DNA of 64,000 nucleotides. Origin: Nocardioides conyzicola. Lineage in GTDB: Bacteria; Actinomycetota; Actinomycetes; Propionibacteriales; Nocardioidaceae. The notes under the pieces are model-generated. The model worked only from the letters and a program-made list of their open reading frames with translations. It was not told where the DNA came from and did no database searches. Both the position numbers and the translations under genes were made by a program. The stretch spans positions 434,001 through 498,000 of the forward strand of contig NZ_BAABKM010000005.1 in NCBI RefSeq assembly GCF_039543825.1, given 5' to 3'. This document shows, piece by piece, positions 43,066-51,843 of the stretch. Position 1 is the stretch's first letter. Every line of letters starts with the position of its first letter.

Positions 43066-44814
43066 ATGGACACCAGCAAGGTAGCCACCAGCAACGCGAC
43101 GACCGCGGCGACGGCGAAGAAGCCGAGTCGGGCCGCTGCCGCCGCCACCTGGGCCGATGAGCGCCTGGGCCTCGCCACGATGGCGAAGAAGAACCTCCGC
43201 AAGGTCTTCCCGGACCACTGGTCCTTCATGCTCGGCGAGATCGCGCTGTGGAGCTTCGTCGTGCTCCTCCTCACCGGCGTCTTCCTGACGCTGTGGTTCA
43301 CGCCGAGCATGGGCGAGGTGCAGTACAACGGCACCTACGAGCAGCTGCGCGGCGTCCACATGTCCGAGGCCTTCGCCTCGACGCTGCGGATCTCGTTCGA
43401 CGTACGCGGCGGCCTGCTGATGCGCCAGATGCACCACTGGGCGGCCATGCTCTTCGTCGCCTCGATGATGGTGCACCTGCTCCGCGTCTTCTTCACGGGC
43501 GCCTACCGCAAGCCGCGTGAGCTCAACTGGGTCATCGGCTCGCTGCTGCTGCTCCTCGGCACCCTCGAGGGCTTCACGGGCTACTCGCTGCCCGACGACC
43601 TCCTCTCCGGCACCGGCATCCGGGCCGCGGACGGCTTCATCAAGGCCAGCCCGGTCGTCGGCTCGTACATGTCGTTCTTCCTCTTCGGAGGCGAGTTCCC
43701 GGGTGAGTCGATCATCCCGCGGCTCTACACGATCCACGTGCTGCTGATCCCGGGCCTGCTGCTCGCGCTGATCGCCGCCCACATGCTGCTGCTCGTCTAC
43801 CACAAGCACACGCAGTGGCCCGGCCCCGGCCGCACCGAGAAGAACGTCGTGGGCTTCCCGATGCTCCCGGTGTACGCCGCCAAGGCCGGTGGCTTCTTCT
43901 TCATCGTGTTCGGCGTGACCGCCCTGCTGGGCGGCCTGCTGTCGATCAACCCGGTGTGGAAGTACGGCCCCTACGACCCGTCCAAGGTGACCGCGGGCTC
44001 CCAGCCCGACTGGTACATGGGCTGGCCCGACGGCGCGCTGCGGATCATGCCCGGCCTCGAGACGCACCTGTGGGGCTACACGATCAGCTGGAACGTCATG
44101 CTGCCGATCCTGGTCCTGCCGATCGTCGCGTTCGCGTTCGTGATGATGCTGCCGTTCATCGATGCCTGGGTCACCGGCGACAAGCGCGAGCACCACCTGC
44201 TGGAGCGCCCGCGCAACGCGCCGACCCGGACGGCCCTGATGGTCGCCCTGATGACGATGTACGGCCTCTTCTGGATCGCCGGCGGCAACGACATCATCGC
44301 CATCAAGCTGCACTCGTCGATCAACCAGATCACGTACTTCCTGCGGATGGCCGTGTTCGTCGGACCGGTGCTCGCGTTCATCATCACGCGGCGCTGGTGC
44401 ATCTCGCTGCAGCGCAAGGACAACGAGACGCTGCTGCACGGCTACGAGACGGGCATCATCATGCGGTCCGCCGAGGGTGGCTACACCGAGCGGCACCTGC
44501 CCCTCCCGGACTCGCGGGCCTACACGCTCACCGCACGCGAGCGCGACCCGAGCGTCAACGGTGGTCCCGAGGGCACCGATGCCAACGGCATCCCCGCCCC
44601 CGGCAAGGGCCGCCTGGCCGGCTTCCAGCACCGGGTCCGCACCCTCTGGTACACCGACAACCTGCAGAAGCCCACGCCGGCGGAGCTCGAGGAGGGCCAC
44701 CACCACGCGGAGCACGAGCACGAGCTGCAGGAGTCGACCGAGGGCCACGCGGCCGACGGCCACCAGTTCGACGGCCACCACCTGGTCGAGGACGAGTCGC
44801 TCGACCGGCACTGA
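43066..44814 (+). CDS. qcrB: Cytochrome b of bc1 complex (QcrB)
   Basis: 582 residues. Multiple helices with heme-ligand regions MRQMHHWAAMLFVASMMVHLLRVFFTG and IIPRLYTIHVLLIPGLLLALIAAHMLLLVYHKH, and the quinol-site motif PDWYMGWPDGALR. The C-terminal 100 residues are soluble and end in a His-rich stretch (EEGHHHAEHEHELQ, GHHLVEDESLDRH), longer and more His-rich than I expect. The TGA stop is also the first bases of a 91-bp repeat element. A strong hairpin follows at 44922-44958. This is the target of QcrB inhibitors in mycobacteria. Confidence 0.95.
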   Translation: MDTSKVATSNATTAATAKKPSRAAAAATWADERLGLATMAKKNLRKVFPDHWSFMLGEIALWSFVVLLLTGVFLTLWFTPSMGEVQYNGTYEQLRGVHMSEAFASTLRISFDVRGGLLMRQMHHWAAMLFVASMMVHLLRVFFTGAYRKPRELNWVIGSLLLLLGTLEGFTGYSLPDDLLSGTGIRAADGFIKASPVVGSYMSFFLFGGEFPGESIIPRLYTIHVLLIPGLLLALIAAHMLLLVYHKHTQWPGPGRTEKNVVGFPMLPVYAAKAGGFFFIVFGVTALLGGLLSINPVWKYGPYDPSKVTAGSQPDWYMGWPDGALRIMPGLETHLWGYTISWNVMLPILVLPIVAFAFVMMLPFIDAWVTGDKREHHLLERPRNAPTRTALMVALMTMYGLFWIAGGNDIIAIKLHSSINQITYFLRMAVFVGPVLAFIITRRWCISLQRKDNETLLHGYETGIIMRSAEGGYTERHLPLPDSRAYTLTARERDPSVNGGPEGTDANGIPAPGKGRLAGFQHRVRTLWYTDNLQKPTPAELEEGHHHAEHEHELQESTEGHAADGHQFDGHHLVEDESLDRH

Positions 44815-44901
44815 TCAAGGACGCGCCAGCGGACTTGATGATGGTGGTCGAGCAAGCGACGCGAGTGAGCCTGCGAACTCGCGAGGAGCGTGTCGAGACC
44901 C
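44811..44901 (+). repeat. 91-bp stop-codon-associated element, copy 1
   Basis: Begins CTGATCAAGGACGCG, where the TGA is the qcrB stop, and ends GTGTCGAGACCC. It is 77/91 identical to copy 3 on the opposite strand. An internal stem, CGCGAGT with ACTCGCG around a 10-nt loop (element positions 50-56 and 67-73), is maintained with compensated changes in copy 3. The gap 44815-45202 contains only these repeats, a terminator and no gene. Confidence 0.88.
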
Positions 44902-44921
44902 AGTAAGCCAAGAATCAGCCT

Positions 44922-44958
44922 GAAGGCCGCCCACTCCCCCGGGAGTCGGGCGGCCTTC
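44922..44958 (+). terminator. Strong hairpin terminator after qcrB
   Basis: GAAGGCCGCCC and GGGCGGCCTTC pair perfectly, with an inner ACTCCC/GGGAGT extension after a one-base bulge. The hairpin is followed by GTGTTC rather than a U run, as is common in high-GC bacteria. It probably ends the ctaE-qcrCAB transcript about 110 nt after the qcrB stop, beyond the first repeat element. Confidence 0.8.
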
Positions 44959-44964
44959 GTGTTC

Positions 44965-45049
44965 GGGGACGCGCCAGCGGACCTGAACGTCGGTGGTCGA
45001 GCAGCGATCGGGGACGCGCCAGCGGACCCGACGGAGCGTGTCGAGACCC
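44965..45049 (+). repeat. Degenerate copy 2 of the stop-associated element
   Basis: Carries the same landmarks as copies 1 and 3: GGACGCGCCAGCGGAC, GGTGGTCGAGCAGCG and GAGCGTGTCGAGACCC. In this copy the central hairpin is replaced by a second GGACGCGCCAGCGGAC block, so it looks rearranged or formed by partial duplication. It does not overlap a gene end. Confidence 0.8.
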
Positions 45050-45115
45050 AGCAAGACGAGAAGCAGCGTTGACCCTGTCGTGTTGTCCGTGGTCAGGGCT
45101 GGTTCGTCGCCCACC

Positions 45116-45206
45116 GGGTCTCGACACGCGCCTTCTGACTTCGCGGGCTCAGTCAGAGCGCTTGCTCGACCACCATCATCGAGTCCGCTGACGCGTCCTC
45201 GATCAG
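45116..45206 (-). repeat. 91-bp stop-codon-associated element, copy 3 (inverted)
   Basis: Read on the minus strand it begins CTGATCGAGGACGCG, where the TGA is the stop of the L,D-transpeptidase gene, and ends GTGTCGAGACCC. It has exactly the same length as copy 1. Its internal stem is TCTGACT with AGTCAGA at the same positions as in copy 1. Together with copy 1 it forms a large inverted repeat around the intergenic gap. Confidence 0.88.
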
Positions 45207-46411
45207 GAGAGCGCGGAGCCCTGCTGGAACTTCGCGAACGACTCGTTCCAGTCGCCGTAGCCGTTGTCGAAGGTCATCGGGCGGTCGGTGCCGGTGTACT
45301 CGACCACGTCGCCGCGACGGCTCATGTCGTAGAGCCACTGGGCGTTGGCGTCGCTCATGCCGGTGCAGCCGTGGGAGACGTTGGCGTAGCCCTGGGAGCC
45401 GACCGACCACGGTGCGCCGTGGATGAACTCGCCGGAGTAGGTGAGCCGCATCGCCCACTTCACGTCGTCGATGTCGTAGGCGTCGGCGGAGCCGGCCGGG
45501 ATGCCGACGGTCTCGGAGTTCATCCGCTTGGTCGCGAACTTCTCGATGATCACCTTGATGCCGGAGCGGGTCGTGAAGCCGGGCTTGCCGGTGGTGATCG
45601 GGATGGTCCGGATCAGCTTGCCGTTGCTGAAGACCTTCATCTGGTGGGTCTGGGCGCTGACCTTGTAGACGTGCGCGTCGCCGACGTGGAAGTCGAGCTT
45701 GCGGCTCTCCTGCCCGTAGACGCCGCCACCCGCGGGGACACTGTCGACGTCGACGTCGACGTGGACGTCGGTGCCGGCCTTCCAGTAGGTCTTCGGCCGC
45801 CAGTGCGCCTCGGTGCTGCTGAGCCAGTGCCAGGCACCTGCCTGGGCCGGCTTCGACGTGACCGTCATGTGCTTCTCGAACGCCGCCCGGTCGGTGACCG
45901 GCAGGTCGAAGGTGACGATCACCGGCATGCCCACGCCGACGGTCTCGTCGGCCAGGGGCGCGACGGAGGGGTAGGTCTGCTGGTCGAGCGTGAGGTCCTG
46001 GGTCGCGAACCGCAGGTTGCGGGTCACCTCGCTGCCGTCCTCGCGCTTCGCCGTCGTCCTGACGACGTACGACGTGCCCGGCTCGAGGCGGCCGGTGGCC
46101 TGCCACCCGGCGCCGTCGGCCGTGATGTCGCCCGGGACCGAGCCCTGCGACGAGGAGACCCGGACGGCGCTGATGGTGCCGCCGTCGGCGGTGATCGCCA
46201 GCGTGGTGTCCACCGGGACGCCGGTGGCGCCCCGCTTGACGTTGGCGGAGACGTGCAGCGGAGCGGCCGGCGTCGCGCTCGGGGACTCGGAGGAGTCACC
46301 CGCCAGGGCGGAGGCGCCCGGCACATCCTTGCTGTCGCACGCGGTCAGTGCGAGCCCGGCGAGGATCAGGGCCGCGGTCGCCGCCAGTGGGCGGAGGCCT
46401 CGGTCGGACAT
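45203..46411 (-). CDS. Lipoprotein L,D-transpeptidase (Ig-like plus YkuD)
   Basis: 402 residues. Lipoprotein signal with lipobox LTAC (Cys25), then Ig-like domains (about 50-255) as in mycobacterial LdtB-type enzymes, and a YkuD catalytic domain with EFIHGAPW and the site SHGCTGM (Ser346, His347, Cys349). It forms 3-3 cross-links in peptidoglycan outside the membrane. ATG 46411 is chosen because GGGGAG lies 7 nt before it; ATG 46426 lies before that site. It sits between the two oxidase operons on the same strand as ctaF. Its TGA belongs to repeat copy 3. Confidence 0.94.
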   Translation of the reverse strand: MSDRGLRPLAATAALILAGLALTACDSKDVPGASALAGDSSESPSATPAAPLHVSANVKRGATGVPVDTTLAITADGGTISAVRVSSSQGSVPGDITADGAGWQATGRLEPGTSYVVRTTAKREDGSEVTRNLRFATQDLTLDQQTYPSVAPLADETVGVGMPVIVTFDLPVTDRAAFEKHMTVTSKPAQAGAWHWLSSTEAHWRPKTYWKAGTDVHVDVDVDSVPAGGGVYGQESRKLDFHVGDAHVYKVSAQTHQMKVFSNGKLIRTIPITTGKPGFTTRSGIKVIIEKFATKRMNSETVGIPAGSADAYDIDDVKWAMRLTYSGEFIHGAPWSVGSQGYANVSHGCTGMSDANAQWLYDMSRRGDVVEYTGTDRPMTFDNGYGDWNESFAKFQQGSALS

Positions 46412-46498
46412 GCTGCAACTCCCCATGAAGACGTGCGTGCGGTCTGGTCCAGCGTAACCGCCGACCCCAGGCCCGCCGCATTCCCCCGCGGCGGAGCG

Positions 46499-46897
46499 TC
46501 AGTGAGCGTGCACACCCCGGTAGTACTCGAAGACCCAGCCGCACAGCGCGATCGCACCGAGCAGCACGCCGATGATGAAGAGCCACCAGGCGCCGGCGGC
46601 GATGCCGAAGACGCACACCGCCAGGGTGAGCGAGCACCACAGCGGCCACCAGGAGTACGGCGGGAAGAAGCCCAGCTCACCCGCGCCGTCGGCGATCTCG
46701 CCGTCCTTACGGTCCTCGGGACGAGGGTCCATGTTCTTGGCGTGGAACCCGAGGTAGATCGTCACCATCAGGGTCAGCAGCGTCGTCATCGTGAGCGCCG
46801 ACGTGCCGGTCCAGTCGCTGGTGATGAACCAGTACGCCGGGCTGACCAGCACGAGGAAGATCGTGCAGATCCCGAAGACCCATGCCTCGGACTTCAT
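46499..46897 (-). CDS. ctaF: Cytochrome c oxidase subunit IV (actinobacterial CtaF)
   Basis: 132 residues with four hydrophobic helices (WVFGICTIFLVLVSPAYWFI, MTTLLTLMVTIYLGFHA, LWCSLTLAVCVFGIAAGAWW, FIIGVLLGAIALCGWVFEYY) and an acidic loop (DPRPEDRKDGEIADGAGELG). This matches the small CtaF subunit that stabilises the aa3 oxidase of actinobacteria. ATG 46895-46897 shares its A with the ctaD stop (TGATG), so translation is coupled. Last gene of the leftward ctaC-ctaD-ctaF operon. Confidence 0.94.
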   Translation of the reverse strand: MKSEAWVFGICTIFLVLVSPAYWFITSDWTGTSALTMTTLLTLMVTIYLGFHAKNMDPRPEDRKDGEIADGAGELGFFPPYSWWPLWCSLTLAVCVFGIAAGAWWLFIIGVLLGAIALCGWVFEYYRGVHAH

Positions 46898-48501
46898 CAG
46901 GCGTTGCCTTCCGGGTCGTTGTTGCGGTCGCGCAGCATCTCGTCGCGACCCTCCATGTCAGGGGCGTCCGCCGGTCCACCGACCCGCGCCATCTCGTTGT
47001 CCTCCAGCTCGATCGCCGCCACCTCGGGGTGGTGCAGGTCGAACGCCGGCGACTCCGAGCGGATCCGCGGGATCGTGACGAAGTTGTGGCGCGGCGGCGG
47101 GCAGCTGGTGGCCCACTCGAGCGAGCGGCCCCAGCCCCACGGGTCGTCGGTGTTGACCAACGGCGCGCGGCGCGAGACGTAGACGTTGTAGAGGAACGGC
47201 AGTGTGGAGGCGCCGAGCAGGAAGGCACCGATCGTCGACACCTGGTTGAGGGTCTGGAACCCGTCGCTGGGCAGGTAGTCGGCGTACCGCCGCGGCATGC
47301 CCTCGACGCCGACCCAGTGCTGCACCAGGAAGGTGAGGTGGAAGCCGATGAAGAGCAGCCAGAAGTGCAGCTTGCCGAGGCGCTCGTCGAGCATCCGCCC
47401 GGTCATCTTGGGCCACCAGAAGTAGAAGCCCGCGAACATCGCGAACACCACCGTGCCGAAGACCACGTAGTGGAAGTGCGCGACCACGAAGTAGGAGTCG
47501 GAGACGTGGAAGTCCAGCGGCGGGCTGGCCAGGATGATGCCGGTCAGGCCACCGAAGAGAAACGTCGTCAGGAAGCCGATCGACCAGAGCATGGGCGTGT
47601 CGAAGGAGATGGACCCGCCCCACATCGTGCCGATCCAGTTGAAGAACTTCACGCCTGTCGGGATGGCGATGAGGAACGTCATGCCGGAGAAGAACGGCAG
47701 CGCGATGATGTAGACCTCGGGGTGCCCGAAGAACCAGAACAGGTGCTGCCACAGGATCGCGCCGCCGTGAGCGGTGTCGAAGACGTGGGCCCCGAGCTGT
47801 CGGTCGGCCTCCAGCGAGAGCAGCGCGCCGGCGAGCACCGGGAAGGCGATCAGCACGAGCAGGCTGGTGACCAGCGTGTTCCAGACGAAGATCGGCATCC
47901 GGAACATCGTCATGCCGGGCGCGCGCATGCAGATGATCGTGGTGATGAAGTTGACGGCACCGAGGATGGTGCCGAGACCGGCCATCCACAGACCCATGAT
48001 CCACAGGTCGCCACCGACGCCGGGCGAGCGGATCGCGTCGGAGAGCGGCGTGTAGGCGAACCAGCCGAAGTCGGCCGCGCCCTGCGGGGTGAGGAAGCCG
48101 GAGGCGGCGATCAGGCCGCCGAAGAGGAAGAGCCAGTAGCTGAACATGTTCAGCCGCGGGAACGCCACGTCGGGCGAGCCGATCTGCAGCGGCATGATCA
48201 CGTTGCCGAACCCGAAGAACAGGGGCGTCGCGAACAGCAGCAGCATGATCGTGCCGTGCATCGTGAAGAGCTGGTTGTAGAGCTCGTCGTTGACGATCTG
48301 CATGCCCGGGTAGGCGAGCTCGGACCGGATCAGCATCGCCATCAGGCCGCCGACCAGGAACCACGCGAACGACGTACCGAGGTAGAGCTTGCCGATCAGC
48401 TTGTGGTCGGTCGTGGTGAGGATCGTCGCGAGCATCTGCCCGAGCGGCTTGCGCGGCTCGGGGGTGACGCTGCTGGTGGGTTGTGCGGACGTTGCGGTCA
48501 C
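46897..48501 (-). CDS. ctaD: Cytochrome c oxidase subunit I
   Basis: 534 residues, twelve helices expected. Signatures: the heme/CuB His-Tyr region [15 protein letters not shown], then [14 protein letters not shown], and the double-His region HFHYVVFGT. It holds heme a, heme a3 and CuB, where oxygen is reduced to water and protons are pumped. The N-terminus includes [20 protein letters not shown] 48501 overlaps the ctaC stop (GTGA). In M. tuberculosis ctaD lies apart from ctaC, so the ctaC-ctaD-ctaF cluster here is the more compact form. Confidence 0.96.
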   Translation of the reverse strand: MTATSAQPTSSVTPEPRKPLGQMLATILTTTDHKLIGKLYLGTSFAWFLVGGLMAMLIRSELAYPGMQIVNDELYNQLFTMHGTIMLLLFATPLFFGFGNVIMPLQIGSPDVAFPRLNMFSYWLFLFGGLIAASGFLTPQGAADFGWFAYTPLSDAIRSPGVGGDLWIMGLWMAGLGTILGAVNFITTIICMRAPGMTMFRMPIFVWNTLVTSLLVLIAFPVLAGALLSLEADRQLGAHVFDTAHGGAILWQHLFWFFGHPEVYIIALPFFSGMTFLIAIPTGVKFFNWIGTMWGGSISFDTPMLWSIGFLTTFLFGGLTGIILASPPLDFHVSDSYFVVAHFHYVVFGTVVFAMFAGFYFWWPKMTGRMLDERLGKLHFWLLFIGFHLTFLVQHWVGVEGMPRRYADYLPSDGFQTLNQVSTIGAFLLGASTLPFLYNVYVSRRAPLVNTDDPWGWGRSLEWATSCPPPRHNFVTIPRIRSESPAFDLHHPEVAAIELEDNEMARVGGPADAPDMEGRDEMLRDRNNDPEGNA

Positions 48502-49424
48502 TCCGCCCCCTCCTCGGACTCGTCACCGGCAAGGCCGGACTGGGTGCTGGCAAAGTCGCCGCCGAGCAGCGGCAGGTCGGACGTCGCGCCCGCGTCCTGC
48601 AGCTCCTGGAGGTGGGCGTCGTACTCCTCGCGCGTCACCACGTGGACGTTGAAGAGCATCCGCGAGTGGTAGACGCCGCAGAGCTCGTAGCACTTGCCCT
48701 TGAAGTCTCCGGTGCGCGTCGGGGTGATCGCGTAGTGGTTCACGCGGCCCGGGACGACGTCCATCTTCATCAGGAAGCCGGGGATGCCGAAGTCGTGGAT
48801 GACGTCGGGCGAGTGCAGGTTGAAGCGGGTGGTCTCGTTGACCGGCAGGTAGAGGTCGGGGATCTGGGAGCCCGTGCCGGAGTCGTGGACGTACGACGTG
48901 TACGGGAACTCGGTCGAGGTCGGGGTGACGTCGCAGTCGCCCTTGTCGCCGATGCCGTAGTTGAACGTCCAGGACCACTGCTGGCCGACGATCTCCATGC
49001 AGTTGTCGTTGGGCCGGTCCTTGTCGAGCACGTAGTTCTGCGTCTCCACGGTGTGAGCGAAGAACACAACGACCATGATCACCGGGGCGATCGTGTAGAA
49101 GATCTCGAGCGGCAGGTTGTAGCGCGTCTGCACGGGGATCTCGTCGTCGCTGCGGCGACGGAAGCGGATGATCGCGTAGAAGATCAGACCCCAGACGATG
49201 ACGCCGGTGATGAGCGCCGCGATCCACGCACCCTGCCAGAGGCTGAGGATGCGCTCGCCCTGCTGCGAAGCAGGGTCGGGCATCGCGAAACGCTCCCATT
49301 CACCCTTCGTCTGCGACGAGCAGCCACCGAGCACCAGGACACTGATACCCACGGCGGCTAGGGCGGCCGCGCGACGGATGGTCACGGGCTTCCCGGCCGT
49401 ACGCCTGGGGAGTTGCAGACCCAC
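48498..49424 (-). CDS. ctaC: Cytochrome c oxidase subunit II
   Basis: 308 residues. Lipoprotein-type signal with lipobox LGGC (Cys35), two transmembrane helices ([19 protein letters not shown] and [19 protein letters not shown]), and a cupredoxin domain with the CuA site [12 protein letters not shown] and the aromatic path QQWSWTF. It accepts electrons from QcrC. An insert with two Cys ([16 protein letters not shown]) is an actinobacterial trait. GTG 49424 heads the leftward ctaC-ctaD-ctaF operon, divergent from the aminotransferase at 49517. Confidence 0.96.
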   Translation of the reverse strand: MGLQLPRRTAGKPVTIRRAAALAAVGISVLVLGGCSSQTKGEWERFAMPDPASQQGERILSLWQGAWIAALITGVIVWGLIFYAIIRFRRRSDDEIPVQTRYNLPLEIFYTIAPVIMVVVFFAHTVETQNYVLDKDRPNDNCMEIVGQQWSWTFNYGIGDKGDCDVTPTSTEFPYTSYVHDSGTGSQIPDLYLPVNETTRFNLHSPDVIHDFGIPGFLMKMDVVPGRVNHYAITPTRTGDFKGKCYELCGVYHSRMLFNVHVVTREEYDAHLQELQDAGATSDLPLLGGDFASTQSGLAGDESEEGAE

Positions 49425-49475
49425 GAACGAGCCTCTCTCTCAACGATCACGGATAGGTCGAACACTATCGGAATC

Positions 49476-49501
49476 GCACCCCAGATGAGCCGCTGGGGTG
49501 C
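49476..49501. promoter_or_regulatory. Hairpin in divergent ctaC / aminotransferase region
   Basis: GCACCCCAG (49476-49484) and CTGGGGTGC (49493-49501) form a perfect 9-bp stem with an 8-nt loop in the 92-nt gap between divergent genes. A TAGGTT hexamer (49505-49510) follows directly and ends 6 nt before the aminotransferase GTG. The palindrome covers the region just upstream of that -10-like box, so it could be an operator. Confidence 0.5.
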
Positions 49502-49516
49502 CGGTAGGTTGCAGGT

Positions 49517-50614
49517 GTGAGAAAAGCCGCGGCCTACCTGGACTCGGCGTCCTCGGAGCCATTACACCCCGCCGCGCGCGAGACCCTGATGGCGGCCTAC
49601 GAACGCGGGTACGCCGACCCGCGTCGCCTCCACGGCCTGGGGCGTGACGCCCGGCTGCTCCTCGACAACGCGAGAGCCGTGGTGGCGGAGTGTCTGGAGG
49701 TACGACCGGACGAGGTCAGCTTCACCCCTTCGGGTACTGCCGCCGTGCACCTCGGGCTGCTCGGCGCTCGGCGGGCCGGTACGACGGTCGCGCACTCCGC
49801 TGTCGAGCACTCGGCCGTGGTGCACGCCGCCACCTGGGCGGGCGAGGCCGTCGAGATCCCCGTCGACCGGGCCGGGCGGGTCGCACCCGGTCTCTCGGGC
49901 CCCGCCGGCTCCGGTGTCGTCGCCGTCCAGAGCGCCAACCACGAGGTCGGCACCGTCCAGCCGATCGCCGAGATCGCCGCCGGGCTCGACGTACCGGTGT
50001 TCGTCGACGCGTGCGCCTCGATGGGCCGACTGCCGCTCCCCCGCGGCTGGGACACCCTGGCGGGCTCGGCGCACAAGTGGGGTGGGCCGGCCGGCGTCGG
50101 CGTGCTGCTGGTCCGCAAGGGAGCCCGCTGGGTGAACCCCTTCCCCGCCGACGACCGGATCGACGAGCGCGCGACCGGCTTCGAGAACGTGCCCGCGGCC
50201 CTCGCCGCGGCGGCCGCCCTCCGGGCGGTCGTGGAGGAGCGCGAGGAGGTCAACGCGCGTCAGTTCGCGCTGGTCGACCGGATCCGGGCGTCCGTCGCCA
50301 CGATCCCGGACGTCGAGGTGGTCGGCGACCCGGTCGAACGCCTCCCCCACCTGGTCACCTTCTCCTGCCTGTACGTCGACGGCGAGGCGCTGGTGACCGA
50401 GCTCGACCGGCGCGGGTACGGCGTCGCGAGCGGCTCGGCCTGCACCGCCTCGACGCTGACCCCCAGCCGGGTGCTCGAGGCGATGGGCGTGCTCACGCAC
50501 GGCAACGTCCGGGTGTCCCTCACCCGCGACACCACGGCCGAGGACGTCGACGGCTTCCTCGCCGAGCTGCCCGACGTCGTACAGAGCATCCGCGCCGAGG
50601 CCGGCTTCCGGTGA
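49517..50614 (+). CDS. Cysteine desulfurase-like class V aminotransferase
   Basis: 365 residues. The PLP lysine is Lys187 in GSAHKWGGPAG and the persulfide Cys is Cys309 in GVASGSACTASTL; VQSANHEVGTVQPI and VDACASMG complete the NifS/IscS signature. It should take sulfur from cysteine as a persulfide. The short loop around the Cys resembles group II/IscS-like desulfurases. GTG 49517 is a leaderless-type start. The stop overlaps a TusA-like gene, so the pair is a probable sulfur relay, for tRNA thiolation or cofactor synthesis. Confidence 0.92.
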   Translation: MRKAAAYLDSASSEPLHPAARETLMAAYERGYADPRRLHGLGRDARLLLDNARAVVAECLEVRPDEVSFTPSGTAAVHLGLLGARRAGTTVAHSAVEHSAVVHAATWAGEAVEIPVDRAGRVAPGLSGPAGSGVVAVQSANHEVGTVQPIAEIAAGLDVPVFVDACASMGRLPLPRGWDTLAGSAHKWGGPAGVGVLLVRKGARWVNPFPADDRIDERATGFENVPAALAAAAALRAVVEEREEVNARQFALVDRIRASVATIPDVEVVGDPVERLPHLVTFSCLYVDGEALVTELDRRGYGVASGSACTASTLTPSRVLEAMGVLTHGNVRVSLTRDTTAEDVDGFLAELPDVVQSIRAEAGFR

Positions 50615-50844
50615 AGGCGGACCTGGAGCTCGACTGCCGGGACATGCTCTGCCCGCTGCCGATCATCGAGCTCGGCAAGAGGTACGCCGAGGTGCCGGTC
50701 GGCGGGCTGGTCGCGGTCGTCGCGACCGACGTCGCCGCCCGGACCGACGTGCCGGCGTGGTGCCGGATGCGCGGGCAGGAGTACGTCGGCCAGGACGTGG
50801 CCGACGACGGGTCGCCGCGCTACGTCGTACGCCGGGTCAGCTGA
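50611..50844 (+). CDS. tusA: TusA-family sulfur carrier
   Basis: 77 residues. VKADLELDCRDMLCPLPIIELGK carries the defining CPxP motif (Cys14-Pro15-Leu16-Pro17); the rest (VVATDVAARTDVPAWCRM) is the SirA/TusA beta-alpha fold. The Cys accepts sulfur from the desulfurase encoded just upstream. GTG 50611 overlaps the desulfurase TGA (GTGA). The pairing is the best evidence of function; the final acceptor is unknown. Confidence 0.92.
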   Translation: MKADLELDCRDMLCPLPIIELGKRYAEVPVGGLVAVVATDVAARTDVPAWCRMRGQEYVGQDVADDGSPRYVVRRVS

Positions 50845-50847
50845 TCG

Positions 50848-51831
50848 TCAGCTGATGGCCTTGAGGTGCGGCTGCACCTCGGCCGCGGCGTCGGCGCCGT
50901 AGGACTCGTCGACCCGGGCCAGGAACTCGGCCGCGGTGAAGGAGTACTCCTGGGTGCCGACCGTCTCGACGACGTACGCCGCGAGCACGCACCCGACCTG
51001 GGCGGCGCGCTCGTGGCCGAGGCCCCACGCGAGCGCAGCGAGGAAGCCCGAGCGGAAGGCGTCGCCGACGCCGGTCGGCTCGACCGCGGTCACGTTGGCG
51101 GCCGCCGGGAGCTCGAAGGTCGCCAGGCCGCGGCCCTGGACCCGCACGCCGTCCTTGCCGAGCGTCGTGACCTGGACGTCCACCTTGTCCAGGACCTCGG
51201 CCGCGGTCCAGCCGGTCTTCTGCTCGATCATGTGCGACTCGTACTCGTTGGAGAAGAGGATCGCGGCCCCGTCGATCAGCTTGCGGATCAGCTCCCCGTC
51301 GCTGAACGCGAGCTGCTGGCTCGGGTCGGCGATGAAGGGGTAGCCGCGCTGGCGGCACTCCTCGGTGTGGCGCAGCATCCCGTCCGGGTCGTCGGCGCCG
51401 ATGAGCACGTAGTCGGGCGTGCCGACGCGGTCGACCACGGGCCCGAGCTCGATCAGCCGGGCCTCGCTCATCGCGCCGGGGTAGAACGACGCGATCTGGG
51501 CGCCGGTCGGGTCGGTGGTGCAGACGAAGCGGGCGGTGTGCCGGGTCTCCGAGATGCGCACGTGGGAGCAGTTGACGTTGTGCCGCTCGAGCCAGGAGCG
51601 GTAGTCGGCGAAGTCCTCGCCGGCCGAGCCCACCAGGACCGGGCGCAGGCCCAGCTGCCCCAGGCCGAAGCACATGTTGGCCGCCACCCCACCGCGGCGG
51701 ATCTCCAGGTCGTCGACCAGGAAGGACAGCGAGATCTTGTCGAGCTGCTCGACCACGAGGGAGTCGGCGAACTTGCCCTGGAAGCTCATCAGGTGGTCAG
51801 TGGCGATGGATCCGGCGATCAGCAGCGACAT
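50848..51831 (-). CDS. adoK: Adenosine kinase (PfkB family)
   Basis: 327 residues. PfkB fold with RRGGVAANMCFGLGQLG near the N-terminus and the catalytic TGVGDAFRSGF (Asp257). Position next to ctaC and erpA matches M. tuberculosis adoK (Rv2202c), whose product phosphorylates adenosine to AMP in purine salvage; sequence features such as SIATDHLMSFQGKFADSL agree. ATG 51831 lies 8 nt from a minus-strand TAGTCT (51840-51845). A 34-bp palindrome overlaps this promoter. Convergent with tusA, 3 nt apart. Confidence 0.88.
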   Translation of the reverse strand: MSLLIAGSIATDHLMSFQGKFADSLVVEQLDKISLSFLVDDLEIRRGGVAANMCFGLGQLGLRPVLVGSAGEDFADYRSWLERHNVNCSHVRISETRHTARFVCTTDPTGAQIASFYPGAMSEARLIELGPVVDRVGTPDYVLIGADDPDGMLRHTEECRQRGYPFIADPSQQLAFSDGELIRKLIDGAAILFSNEYESHMIEQKTGWTAAEVLDKVDVQVTTLGKDGVRVQGRGLATFELPAAANVTAVEPTGVGDAFRSGFLAALAWGLGHERAAQVGCVLAAYVVETVGTQEYSFTAAEFLARVDESYGADAAAEVQPHLKAIS

Positions 51832-51843
51832 GACACGGGAGAC

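Noticed and set aside
46882..48672. 596-codon open frame opposite ctaD/ctaC
   Set aside because: The other strand encodes obvious oxidase subunits; this frame is an Arg/Glu/Val-rich shadow.
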